From NCBI GenBank assembly GCA_017530275.1, contig JAFXMP010000135.1, positions 1 through 6,781 of the forward strand: a stretch of 6,781 nucleotides of DNA, read 5' to 3'. Both the position numbers and the translations under genes were made by a program. The notes below the pieces were generated by a model. It was not told where the DNA came from. It made no database searches and was given only the letters and a program-made list of their open reading frames with translations. The DNA is from Clostridia bacterium. GTDB lineage: Bacteria; Bacillota_A; Clostridia; Christensenellales; Aristaeellaceae. This document shows, piece after piece, positions 1-6,369 of this stretch; the first letter of the stretch is position 1, and each line of letters starts with the position of its first letter.

Positions 1-63
1 AAGTGAGCCTGACGGCCATTGAATCAATGATAGTGAATAAATCATAAAGAGAGGAAGACGACC

Positions 64-1338
64 ATGAAAAAAGCGCTTGCGATCCTGCTTTGCCTGGCGA
101 TGCTGCTGGGCTGCGCCGCCGCACAGGCAGAAGCTCCCGAAAAACTGTATCTGGCCACCGTGAATATGAACGGTGCGTTCAATCTGCAGTGCTCCCTGCC
201 GGAAGGCTATGAATTTCAAGAAATCGAATCCACCGACGCCACCTATATCGCCGTTTTCAAGATGGATGAAAACCGCCCCATGCTGACCCTGTCCATCGCC
301 TACAACGAGCTGTATTCTGATGTGACGCGGATGAACGACCTGGATGCGGAGGCCCTGGCCCTGATCGAAGATTCCTTCCGGCAAGAGGACGAAGTGGACA
401 TCAGCTATACGGAAACGGCCTACGGGACCAAAGTGATGATGGTCAAGGAAATCAAGGACACCGTGGACTATATGGAATTTTACTCTGTCTTCCTGGGCTA
501 TGAAATCGAAGTTGTGGCGGTCAGCCTGAACAGCGAAGAGGGCCTTACGGACGACCAGATCAAAATGGTCATCGATTTCCTGAGCAATCTGGACTTTGTG
601 GAAGCTGAAAACGACGTCTATCCTCAGCCCGAAGGCGGAAAAAAGTTTGAAAGCGATTGGGCTATTGTCGGCGGGCTGGCGGAAATCATCTACGAAGAAG
701 AAGGCTACCGGGTCACGCTGACCATCAATAACCAGGACGGCACAGGCGCGCTTTGGCAGTATTCCTGCTACTACGTGGAAGACACGGATTCCCTTCTTTC
801 CGTTTCCTCCAGCCGAACCAACTTCACCATTAATCCGAATAACGGCGAAACAGTATACGGTGACGTCGCATACGAAGGGATCGACGAAGAAGGCATGGAA
901 ACAACATTCAGCATTGACGATCACGGCTGCCTCATCTGGAAGGACGGCCATGACGACGCTGGCGCGGGCCTGGAATTTGTCAATATCGGTCGATTCGATG
1001 GTGTATGGCGGAATGAGGAGGAAGAAGTGGAGGCCGAGTTCATGTGGAACGGCCTGACCGAAGATGAAATGTTCTACACCGTATATATCACCCGCGGCAA
1101 GACCGATGGGGATCATTATACGAATTTCCTGATGAACGGCACCTATGATCCTGCCACCGGCAGGCTGAGTGCGTATGGCACCTGCCTGCTGTTCACCAGG
1201 AACGCCGCCGGAGAATATGATTCCAGCGAAGACAGTGAGACCTACGACGCATTCTTCTCTTTGATGGAAGACGGCAGGCTGCTCTTTGAAACGGCCAACG
1301 GCATCGAGTTGGAATACGACCTCATGGGGCATCAATGA
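64..1338 (+). CDS. Exported two-part protein of unknown function, probable lipoprotein (424 aa)
   Basis: The start is an ATG 8 bases after a GAGGA ribosome binding site (51-55). Residues 1-22 form a signal peptide with a lipobox-like LLGC ending at Cys17, so a lipoprotein is likely; cleavage by signal peptidase I after AQA is the alternative. Two regions follow. Residues ~30-182 form a domain (NGAFNLQCSLPEGY at the start, SYTETAYGTK in the middle, IDFLSNLDFVE at the end) that recurs as residues ~228-383 of the SH3b protein at 3377-4528. Residues ~196-306 and ~310-421 are two copies of a beta-rich repeat of about 110 residues. It opens with a Trp-containing segment and closes with a motif like FSIDDHGCLIWKD, and it is shared with the gene at 1384-3318. 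I recognise no catalytic motif. The role is unknown, and the acidic, exported, repeat-built character suggests an envelope or extracellular protein. The reading frame is certain, the function is not. Confidence 0.9.
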   Translation: MKKALAILLCLAMLLGCAAAQAEAPEKLYLATVNMNGAFNLQCSLPEGYEFQEIESTDATYIAVFKMDENRPMLTLSIAYNELYSDVTRMNDLDAEALALIEDSFRQEDEVDISYTETAYGTKVMMVKEIKDTVDYMEFYSVFLGYEIEVVAVSLNSEEGLTDDQIKMVIDFLSNLDFVEAENDVYPQPEGGKKFESDWAIVGGLAEIIYEEEGYRVTLTINNQDGTGALWQYSCYYVEDTDSLLSVSSSRTNFTINPNNGETVYGDVAYEGIDEEGMETTFSIDDHGCLIWKDGHDDAGAGLEFVNIGRFDGVWRNEEEEVEAEFMWNGLTEDEMFYTVYITRGKTDGDHYTNFLMNGTYDPATGRLSAYGTCLLFTRNAAGEYDSSEDSETYDAFFSLMEDGRLLFETANGIELEYDLMGHQ

Positions 1339-1383
1339 GCATAGAAGTGTATCCATCCAGTCACATCAAAGGAGACAGAAACC

Positions 1384-3318
1384 ATGAGCATCATGAAAAA
1401 GATTTTTGCAATGATCCTGATTGCGGCGCTGTGCCTGAGCGGGACGGTGCTGGCGGAGGAAGCGCCCGCCGTCACTGCTTCGGACTATCTGGGAGAATGG
1501 GTGGATCTGGACGGCGCCTGCAACATTGATATTACGGAACATACCGATGGAGAGACGATTGACGGCTATGTCGCCAACGTCGAGATGCCCATCATTGAAA
1601 AAGATGGACTGTGTTACGTCGTTTGGTCTTACGCCTGTGTCTGGGATGACGAGACGCAGACCATGAAGAGCACCGCCCGTTTCGTAGGCAAGGGTGATTA
1701 CGATCCGGACAGCGAAGAGGAAATCACGGATTCCAGTCTGGACTACACCGCCGCGACATTCCGCTTTGACGAAGAAGGGCGGCTTGCCTGGAGCGACGAA
1801 AACGAAACCGCTGACGACGGGCTGCTCTTTGTGCGGCCCATCGGCTGGGGCGAGAGCGTGTACGCGAGCTTCCGGGGCGAGTGGGTGGAGTGTGAGACCC
1901 ATTTCACCCAAATGACCATTGAAGAGAACCCTGTGGAAGGTTTGGACGTTGAGATCGTATCCCCGCTGACCCACGGCGCGTATATCTTCAAGAGCACGGT
2001 TCAGTACGACGCGGATGAGCGCTGCTTTACCTACGACAAGGGCAAATTCTGGGACGTGCCCATCACCGAAGAAGAGAATCCCGAGCTGGGCGAAGAGAAG
2101 ATCGCCGGAACCAGCGGCATATTCGCCTTCGTCTGGGAAGAGGATCGCCTGGTCCTGACCTGGACGGACGACAGCCAGCCGGACAGGGAAGTGCGGTTTG
2201 AGCGTGCGGAAACCGACGCCGAGCCTGCCGGAGCTGCGGCCTTTGAGGGCGTTTGGCAGTGCGACCGGGCAACCATCGCCATGTATTGGGAAGAAGAGGG
2301 CTTCAAGGTGCTGATCACCTGGGGAAGCAGCGCCTGGGAGCACTCGGAATGGGAATACAGCTGCTATTACCACGAAGAAAACAATACGGTGGTATCCGTG
2401 CCCTTCGGCATCCGCACGGAATATGTGTACGGCGATAACGGCGAACTCGTATCCGCCACCGAAGCGTATAACGACGGGGAAGCCGTCTTTTCTCTGGACG
2501 AGGAAGGAAAGCTGATCTGGCTGGATGAGAAGGAAAACGCGGGCGACGGGATGCGGTTTGAGAAAATCCCCGAAGAGCCTGCCGATCTTACCTTCGCCAC
2601 CATCGGGGACGCGATGAATGCGGAAGGCTATACCGGTATTGCTGGCGGCGATGATGAACACTATGTGGCGGTGGTTGAACTGGACGGCGCGTATCTCCGC
2701 GTGGTGGCCAAGGTGGACGACGAAGCCCGCAGGCTGGGCGACGCCACCCTGGATTATGTGGATGCCGACACGCTTGAAGCCGCGTTTGCGGCATATAACG
2801 CCTATATCGAAACGCTGCCCATCGCCTATGAAGAGGAGATCACCGCCCAGCCCCTGACCCAGGAGGAATTGGACGCGCTGGCGGGCAAAACCCTGCTGGA
2901 ATTGGAGGAAGCGGGCTATGAATCCAGCTCTTCCCATATGGGAGAAGACGACGCAGCCATTTATACCGTAAGCTATGGCCTGTTTGAATATGATCTGCTG
3001 CTGAACGGAACCTATACCGAATACATGGAGCACAATGACAGCGGCTATATCGGCGATCTGACGGTCAAGAGCGCCGCCTTGGCCGGCATTTCCCGTAATG
3101 CGGTGGAGATGCGCTATCACGCGGACGGCACTTACGATGAAGAAAACGATTCTTGGGCTGAATTCAATGGAATCATGGAGATGATCACCAACGCCTTGTC
3201 CAGCGAAAACCCGGAAGAAGCTATTCAAGCGCTGATCGAAGCCATGCCTGAACAGGCTGAAGAGATCCAGGCGTTCGCGGAAATCATTTCCGCCATGACC
3301 GAACAGAGCGAAGAATGA
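1384..3318 (+). CDS. Large acidic secreted repeat protein of unknown function (644 aa)
   Basis: AAAGGAGA (1368-1374) lies 9 bases before this ATG. A second ATG nine bases downstream (MKKIF...) would be too far from it, so the first start is preferred. Residues 1-24 are a signal peptide with a VLA|EE cleavage site. Three divergent repeats of about 110 residues follow (~36-152, ~163-275, ~287-395). Each begins with [LF]xGxW (LGEWV, FRGEWV, FEGVW) and ends in a strand pair such as FRFDEEGRLAWSD or FSLDEEGKLIWLD, then a short acidic turn and a Phe. The third repeat is the closest match to repeat one of the upstream protein. Residues ~400-580 form a different alpha/beta region, and ~592-644 is a Glu-rich predicted helical tail. 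Asp and Glu are strikingly abundant throughout, and no catalytic motif is seen. The gene starts 45 bases after the previous stop and is probably cotranscribed. It could be a surface binding or scaffold protein, but no function can be assigned. Confidence 0.9.
   Translation: MSIMKKIFAMILIAALCLSGTVLAEEAPAVTASDYLGEWVDLDGACNIDITEHTDGETIDGYVANVEMPIIEKDGLCYVVWSYACVWDDETQTMKSTARFVGKGDYDPDSEEEITDSSLDYTAATFRFDEEGRLAWSDENETADDGLLFVRPIGWGESVYASFRGEWVECETHFTQMTIEENPVEGLDVEIVSPLTHGAYIFKSTVQYDADERCFTYDKGKFWDVPITEEENPELGEEKIAGTSGIFAFVWEEDRLVLTWTDDSQPDREVRFERAETDAEPAGAAAFEGVWQCDRATIAMYWEEEGFKVLITWGSSAWEHSEWEYSCYYHEENNTVVSVPFGIRTEYVYGDNGELVSATEAYNDGEAVFSLDEEGKLIWLDEKENAGDGMRFEKIPEEPADLTFATIGDAMNAEGYTGIAGGDDEHYVAVVELDGAYLRVVAKVDDEARRLGDATLDYVDADTLEAAFAAYNAYIETLPIAYEEEITAQPLTQEELDALAGKTLLELEEAGYESSSSHMGEDDAAIYTVSYGLFEYDLLLNGTYTEYMEHNDSGYIGDLTVKSAALAGISRNAVEMRYHADGTYDEENDSWAEFNGIMEMITNALSSENPEEAIQALIEAMPEQAEEIQAFAEIISAMTEQSEE
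1489..2568 (+). repeat. Three tandem ~110-residue W-motif repeats inside the acidic protein
   Basis: The three units cover about 1489-1839, 1870-2208 and 2242-2568. They are recognisable only at protein level. Each opens with a small residue-x-Trp pattern (GEW, GEW, GVW), continues with a central aromatic strand region (for example SYACVW and SYCYY-like SCYY), and closes with F-x-[FLV]-x-E-x-x-x-L-x-W-x-D. The second unit is the most diverged (FVWEEDRLVLTW). Two further units lie in the upstream gene at about 649-981 and 991-1326, which suggests duplication and exchange of the unit between neighbouring genes. The boundaries are approximate because they were aligned by eye. Confidence 0.7.
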
Positions 3319-3376
3319 TAGAAGCAGTATAAACAAACCGTATGCAAGCGGCAAATGAAAAAGGAGGAACAACCCC

Positions 3377-4528
3377 ATGAAAAAGCAAATCATCGCATTC
3401 CTGTTCGCGGCCGTTCTGCTGCTGACGGCCCTCCCTGCGGTATTGGCGGAGGAGGAAGGGCCGGAGGGCAAACCCATGACGATTGAGGAAATGATGGGAC
3501 TCAATCCGGCTGAATGGCCCAAGACCATGTATGTATATACCGAAAACAGAGGCAAGCTGAACGTGCGCAGCGAGCCCAAATCCGGCGACAACGTGATCGA
3601 TCAGCTGGAATACGGCACGGAAGTGATCGTAGAGAGCCCGGTGATCATCAATCCTGAATGGAGCTGCATTCGGAGTAAAAAAGCCAAGGATGGCATCGCC
3701 TACGTCATGACGCGCTATCTCAAAAACAGCAGACCCAGCGATGCGGATAAAGTCGCCGAAGAAAAAGCCAACAAGGAAGAATTGAACCGACAGATCAAAA
3801 GCGAACGTGCGTTGGAGCAGCCCCTTCTGCTTGCTGTTCGCGCTTCACGCGCTTCCGGCTGGGTCAACTTCCGCGTAGGCCCCGGCGTGGCGGCGGACCG
3901 CATCGCCTCCCTGCCGGACGGCCGGGAACTGAAAGCTATCGGTGAAACGGATAAGTGGTATCAGGCCATCGATTCCGAAACCGGCAAGACCGGCTATATC
4001 AGCAAGAATTACGTCACCGTGCTGGGCGCCGTGAAGGAAGAGCCTGCCAAGGAACAGATGGGCAAGTTGATCGTGAACGGTGAATTCGCCCTGCAATGCC
4101 AGCTGCCCGAAGGCTATTCTATGCAGCTCATCAACACCCTGGGCACCAAGATCAGCGCGTTCATCACCAGTGAAGATCCGGAAAAGCCCATTTTGCAGCT
4201 TTCCATTGCCTTTGACGAACTTTTCGCTGACGTGGATCGCATGAACGACCTGTCCGAGGAAGCGCTCAGGGGGCTGGAGGAGAGCTTCGCCGAAATGAAC
4301 GAAGTGGAAATTTCCTATACGGAAACCGCCTACGGCACCAAGCTGCTCATCGCCCGGGAAGTGGGCGACGATACGGATTTCGTGGATATCCTGTCCGTGT
4401 ATAAGGGCTATTCCATCGAATTCGTCATGACCCCCAATCCCGAAGCCAAGGATCAGACGCTCACCGACGCGCAGATCCAGATGTGCATCGATTTCCTGAG
4501 CGAAGTGGATTTCGTGGAAGTGAAATAA
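3377..4528 (+). CDS. Exported protein with two bacterial SH3 (SH3b) domains and a shared C-terminal domain (383 aa)
   Basis: AAGGAGG (3361-3367) sits 9 bases before the ATG. Residues 1-24 are a signal peptide (AVLA|EE). The first SH3b-like domain is residues ~51-116, with the typical LNVRSEPKSGDNVIDQLEYG core and a closing AYVMTRYL strand. A charged linker (~120-147) separates it from a second at ~150-216, with VNFRVGPGVAADRIASLPDG and TGYISKNYV. SH3b domains commonly bind cell-wall peptides or tether enzymes to peptidoglycan, so wall association is likely (inference). Residues ~228-383 are paralogous to residues ~30-182 of the protein at 64-1338. Shared blocks include LQCxLPEGY, RMNDL, EISYTETAYGTK and IDFLSxxDFVE. 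This C-terminal domain is not one I can name. No catalytic residues are evident. The gene ends 8 bases before a strong stem-loop and 88 bases before the M15 peptidase gene, which fits a cell-wall theme. Confidence 0.92.
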   Translation: MKKQIIAFLFAAVLLLTALPAVLAEEEGPEGKPMTIEEMMGLNPAEWPKTMYVYTENRGKLNVRSEPKSGDNVIDQLEYGTEVIVESPVIINPEWSCIRSKKAKDGIAYVMTRYLKNSRPSDADKVAEEKANKEELNRQIKSERALEQPLLLAVRASRASGWVNFRVGPGVAADRIASLPDGRELKAIGETDKWYQAIDSETGKTGYISKNYVTVLGAVKEEPAKEQMGKLIVNGEFALQCQLPEGYSMQLINTLGTKISAFITSEDPEKPILQLSIAFDELFADVDRMNDLSEEALRGLEESFAEMNEVEISYTETAYGTKLLIAREVGDDTDFVDILSVYKGYSIEFVMTPNPEAKDQTLTDAQIQMCIDFLSEVDFVEVK

Positions 4529-4536
4529 CCACGTTT

Positions 4537-4578
4537 CAATATGCTTGCAGTGCCGAAAAGCGCGCTGCAAGCATATTG
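4537..4578. other. 17-bp stem-loop between the SH3b gene and the peptidase gene
   Basis: The arms 4537-4553 and 4562-4578 pair over 17 consecutive positions with one T-G wobble (4551/4564), closing an 8-base loop CGAAAAGC. The hairpin lies just after the TAA of the upstream gene and 38 bases before the next GTG start. Neither side is followed by a run of T, so it is not a classic intrinsic terminator. It may attenuate transcription, protect the 3' end of the upstream message or be a processing site. Because the stem spans the only upstream ATG of the peptidase frame (4545), it also argues against that ATG as the start. Confidence 0.75.
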
Positions 4579-4598
4579 TTCATCAGACGGACAAGGCG

Positions 4599-4607
4599 GA
4601 GAGGAGA
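4599..4607 (+). promoter_or_regulatory. Ribosome binding site that decides the GTG start of the M15 peptidase
   Basis: The purine run GAGAGGAGA ends 9 bases before the GTG at 4617, an ideal spacing. The GTG is followed directly by a KKLIPILL signal-peptide start, as in all the other exported proteins here. The longer in-frame ATG at 4545 lies inside a hairpin arm and would put 24 charged residues ahead of the signal peptide. Confidence 0.75.
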
Positions 4608-4616
4608 TGTGTTCCG

Positions 4617-5321
4617 GTGAAAAAATTGATCCCCATCCTGCTGGCGGCTTCGCTGCTTTGCATCGTATGCTGTTCCATCGCCGAAGAAACGGCGCAGCCC
4701 GAATCGGATTCCGGCTTCTGGATCTCCGAGATCACGGACGAGATCTTTGAAAGGATTCAGGGAAAATCCTTTAAGGACGATTGCACGCTGCCCCGGGAAG
4801 ACCTAAGGTATCTGCACGTGCTCCATGTGGGGCTGGACGGAGAAACCCACGAGGGCGAGATGATCGTCAATTACCACATCGCCGAGGATGTACTGGATAT
4901 CCTCCGGCAGCTTTATGAAGCAAAGTATCCCATTGAAAAGATCCGCTTGGTGGATGAATATGACGCGGACGACGAGCTTTCCATGGAGGACAACAACTCC
5001 TCCTCCTTCAATTTCCGCTTCATTTCCCACACCACCCGCGTGTCCAAACACGGCCTGGGCCTGGCGGTGGATATCAACACCCTGTACAACCCCTACACCA
5101 AGATCGTGGACGGCGTGCGCATCGTGGAACCCGTCACCGGCGAGCCTTACCTGGATCGGGACGCGGATTTCCCCTGTAAAATCGATCATGAAGACTTGTG
5201 CTATAAGCTCTTTACCGAGCACGGCTTCGAGTGGGGCGGCGACTGGGAGGACCGGAAGGACTACCAGCATTTTGAGATTCCCACCGACGTGATCTCGGAA
5301 TGGTATCCCGACAATCAATAA
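4617..5321 (+). CDS. Secreted M15-family peptidase (D-Ala-D-Ala carboxypeptidase / L-Ala-D-Glu endopeptidase type)
   Basis: The protein is 234 aa from the GTG start. A signal peptide occupies residues 1-22 (CCSIA|EE). The peptidase domain is residues ~80-230 and shows the M15 zinc signature. His145 and Asp152 come from SKHGLGLAVDIN (H-x6-D), and His218 comes from DYQHFE. Asp215 of D-x-x-H is the expected catalytic base of the M15C type (as in phage endolysin Ply500), and WGGDW (206-210) precedes it as in that subfamily. The block NNSSSFNFR (126-134) is the usual family segment with an Arg near the substrate. Such zinc enzymes cut stem peptides of peptidoglycan outside the membrane. The exact bond cannot be told from sequence. 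All expected ligand residues are present, so it should be active. The gene follows an SH3b protein and ends 22 bases before the next gene, with which it is probably cotranscribed. Confidence 0.93.
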   Translation: MKKLIPILLAASLLCIVCCSIAEETAQPESDSGFWISEITDEIFERIQGKSFKDDCTLPREDLRYLHVLHVGLDGETHEGEMIVNYHIAEDVLDILRQLYEAKYPIEKIRLVDEYDADDELSMEDNNSSSFNFRFISHTTRVSKHGLGLAVDINTLYNPYTKIVDGVRIVEPVTGEPYLDRDADFPCKIDHEDLCYKLFTEHGFEWGGDWEDRKDYQHFEIPTDVISEWYPDNQ

Positions 5322-5343
5322 TCAATTCTGAGGAGGCAATACC

Positions 5344-5985
5344 ATGAAAAAACTGATTTCTTTCCTTTGTGCGCTGCTGCTGGTCTGCTGTGCTTCGGCC
5401 GCTGTCGCCGAGCCATATGTGTCTAACCTTTACGCGCCGAAAACGCCGGAAACGCTCAAAACGCTGTTGGGCGGCAAAAGTTTTTACGTCCGCGTCAACG
5501 GCATAGAAGTAAGCGGCGAGGACGAGGACGCCCGTTTCAGGATCACGCTCACCGTCTGTGAAAGGGATCGGTTCGATGCGGCGGTGATCGAGAATCTGGC
5601 GGTGCATGATATCCTCCAGTTCGGAAACGGCGACGCCGCGATGGTCCTGGAAGTGATCCCCGATGAATCCGGCGTCACGGTCAAGGGCGGCGAAAATGTC
5701 TATTCCTTCTATAAGGAAGAAGACGGAAGCTATACCGTCACCACGGATGGGGAGTATCCCTTCTGGACGGAAGTTTTCTCTGTCACCGTTCCGCTGGAAA
5801 AGGACGTCCGCTTCCTGGACTGGAGCGATCCGGAAAACCAGGGTGAGCCTGTGCAGCTGGGATTTGACGCTCTCCGCGATCTGTTGCAGGGGGATACAAA
5901 CTTTTCCCCGTACAATACGTGCGTCACCTTTGATGAGAACGGAAAGATGGTTGAATTCCTTTACAATTATTCTCCCTGGAATTGA
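5344..5985 (+). CDS. Small secreted protein of unknown function (213 aa)
   Basis: AGGAGG (5331-5336) lies 7 bases before the ATG. Residues 1-22 are a signal peptide with an AVA|EP cleavage site. The Cys pair at 15-16 does not form a good lipobox. The mature part of about 191 residues is acidic and appears largely beta-stranded, with alternating hydrophobic and charged residues (SFYVRVNGIEV, RFRITLTVCE, GVTVKGG, FSVTVPL). It has one predicted helix near LGFDALRDLL (~172-181). I do not recognise the family and see no catalytic motif. The length and strand pattern would suit a single beta-sandwich or lipocalin-like binding domain, but that is a guess. It follows the M15 peptidase gene by 22 bases, the tightest spacing in the window, so cotranscription with the peptidase is likely. 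Confidence 0.9.
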   Translation: MKKLISFLCALLLVCCASAAVAEPYVSNLYAPKTPETLKTLLGGKSFYVRVNGIEVSGEDEDARFRITLTVCERDRFDAAVIENLAVHDILQFGNGDAAMVLEVIPDESGVTVKGGENVYSFYKEEDGSYTVTTDGEYPFWTEVFSVTVPLEKDVRFLDWSDPENQGEPVQLGFDALRDLLQGDTNFSPYNTCVTFDENGKMVEFLYNYSPWN

Positions 5986-6023
5986 GATATGCTGAACATA
6001 GACATCATGGATACCGTTCTGCG

Positions 6024-6032
6024 AAAGGAGGA
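6024..6032 (+). promoter_or_regulatory. Strong ribosome binding site fixing the GTG start of the GG-leader peptide gene
   Basis: AAAGGAGGA ends 8 bases before the GTG at 6041. It is among the best Shine-Dalgarno matches in the window. Two in-frame ATGs downstream (6065 and 6074) lack such a site and would remove most of the leader, so the GTG is preferred. The quality of this site shows that translation through the leader is, or was until recently, selected for. Confidence 0.75.
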
Positions 6033-6040
6033 ACATAACC

Positions 6041-6301
6041 GTGAGTGACAAGCAGGAACTGAACATGGATGATATGGGCCAGGCAGCCGGAGGCTGGGAG
6101 TTTCACGCCGAGGGGAAACACCTCACATAGCTCAACGGGTATGATATCAAATGCCCGTATTGCGGGAACGCCAGCGCGGATGTCGTGAAGAAGAGCGCAG
6201 CGAGTCCCAGCGAAGTATTATTCAAATGCGAAAACTGCCAGAAGACTTTTTTTCTCCGCTGGGACAGGCTCTACAACAAGGTGATCGTCGTTAAGCGTTG
6301 A
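6041..6301 (+). pseudogene. GG-leader zinc-ribbon peptide gene interrupted by an in-frame TAG
   Basis: From the GTG the frame reads MSDKQELNMDDMGQAAGG, an acidic leader with a double-glycine end like those cut by C39-peptidase ABC exporters. It continues WEFHAEGKHLT to a TAG at codon 30 (6128-6130). The same frame stays open for 56 more codons to a TGA. This second part carries CPYC (Cys38/Cys41) and CENC (Cys63/Cys66), the four ligands expected of a small zinc ribbon, then a basic and aromatic tail (FFLRWDRLYNK to VKR). No ATG or GTG with a ribosome binding site could restart translation before the first CxxC. The preserved frame and cysteines suggest either a very recent nonsense change, a sequencing error or UAG readthrough. 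If TAG is the real stop, the product is a 29-aa peptide yielding an 11-residue fragment after the GG. The adjacent HlyD-like exporter gene supports a role as an export substrate (inference). Confidence 0.6.
6136..6157 (+). other. Small stem-loop just 3' of the in-frame TAG
   Basis: CGGGTAT (6136-6142) pairs with 6151-6157 over 7 positions including one T-G wobble, around an 8-base loop. It begins 5 bases after the TAG. Structures at this distance can stimulate stop-codon readthrough in some systems, but a 7-bp stem can easily occur by chance in coding DNA. No T-run follows, so it is not a terminator. Confidence 0.35.
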
Positions 6302-6325
6302 CTGATCTCCCTGGTGATCGATATT
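6298..6325 (+). promoter_or_regulatory. Candidate sigma-A promoter for the HlyD-like gene
   Basis: TTGACT (6298-6303, 5 of 6 to consensus) is followed after 16 bases by GATATT (6320-6325, 4 of 6). It overlaps the TGA of the peptide gene and lies in the 68-base gap before the HlyD-like gene. This would give the exporter its own transcript start around 6332. The match was found by eye, the -10 is weak and the spacer slightly short, so it is only a candidate. Nothing else is recognised in this gap apart from the downstream ribosome binding site. Confidence 0.3.
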
Positions 6326-6369
6326 TCAGACGAGATTCAGTATCACTTGCGGAAGGAAAGAAATCTGTT

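Noticed and set aside
17..29. Palindrome CATTGAATCAATG upstream of the first gene
   Set aside because: Six-base arms around one base can arise by chance in AT-rich sequence, no promoter could be placed around it, and it may lie inside an upstream gene.
3..47. Possible 3' end of an upstream gene (14 codons to TAA at 45-47)
   Set aside because: All three frames could hold the end of an upstream gene, with stops at 4-6, 20-22 and 45-47. There is too little sequence to choose.
19..48. TTGAAT / CATAAA as a promoter for the first gene
   Set aside because: The predicted transcript start would fall at or after the ribosome binding site at 51-55, so it could not produce a translatable leader.
1366..3591. 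741-aa minus-strand open frame
   Set aside because: It lies fully opposite a better-supported gene with a ribosome binding site, signal peptide and repeats. It shows no recognisable domain and is explained by the acidic codon bias of the sense strand.
3845..4570. 241-aa minus-strand open frame
   Set aside because: It is antisense to the SH3b and shared-domain coding region and overlaps the hairpin. It has no supporting domain or start signal.
4545..4616. N-terminal extension of the M15 peptidase from an ATG at 4545
   Set aside because: It would place 24 charged residues before the signal peptide and start inside a hairpin arm. The GTG at 4617 has a well-spaced ribosome binding site.
5989..6048. 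19-codon open frame beginning at an ATG after the fifth gene
   Set aside because: There is no ribosome binding site, it overlaps the start of the GG-leader gene, and it shows no recognisable peptide features.
5212..6066. 284-aa minus-strand open frame
   Set aside because: It is antisense across the end of the M15 gene and the whole next gene, both supported by signal peptides, and shows no recognisable features of its own.
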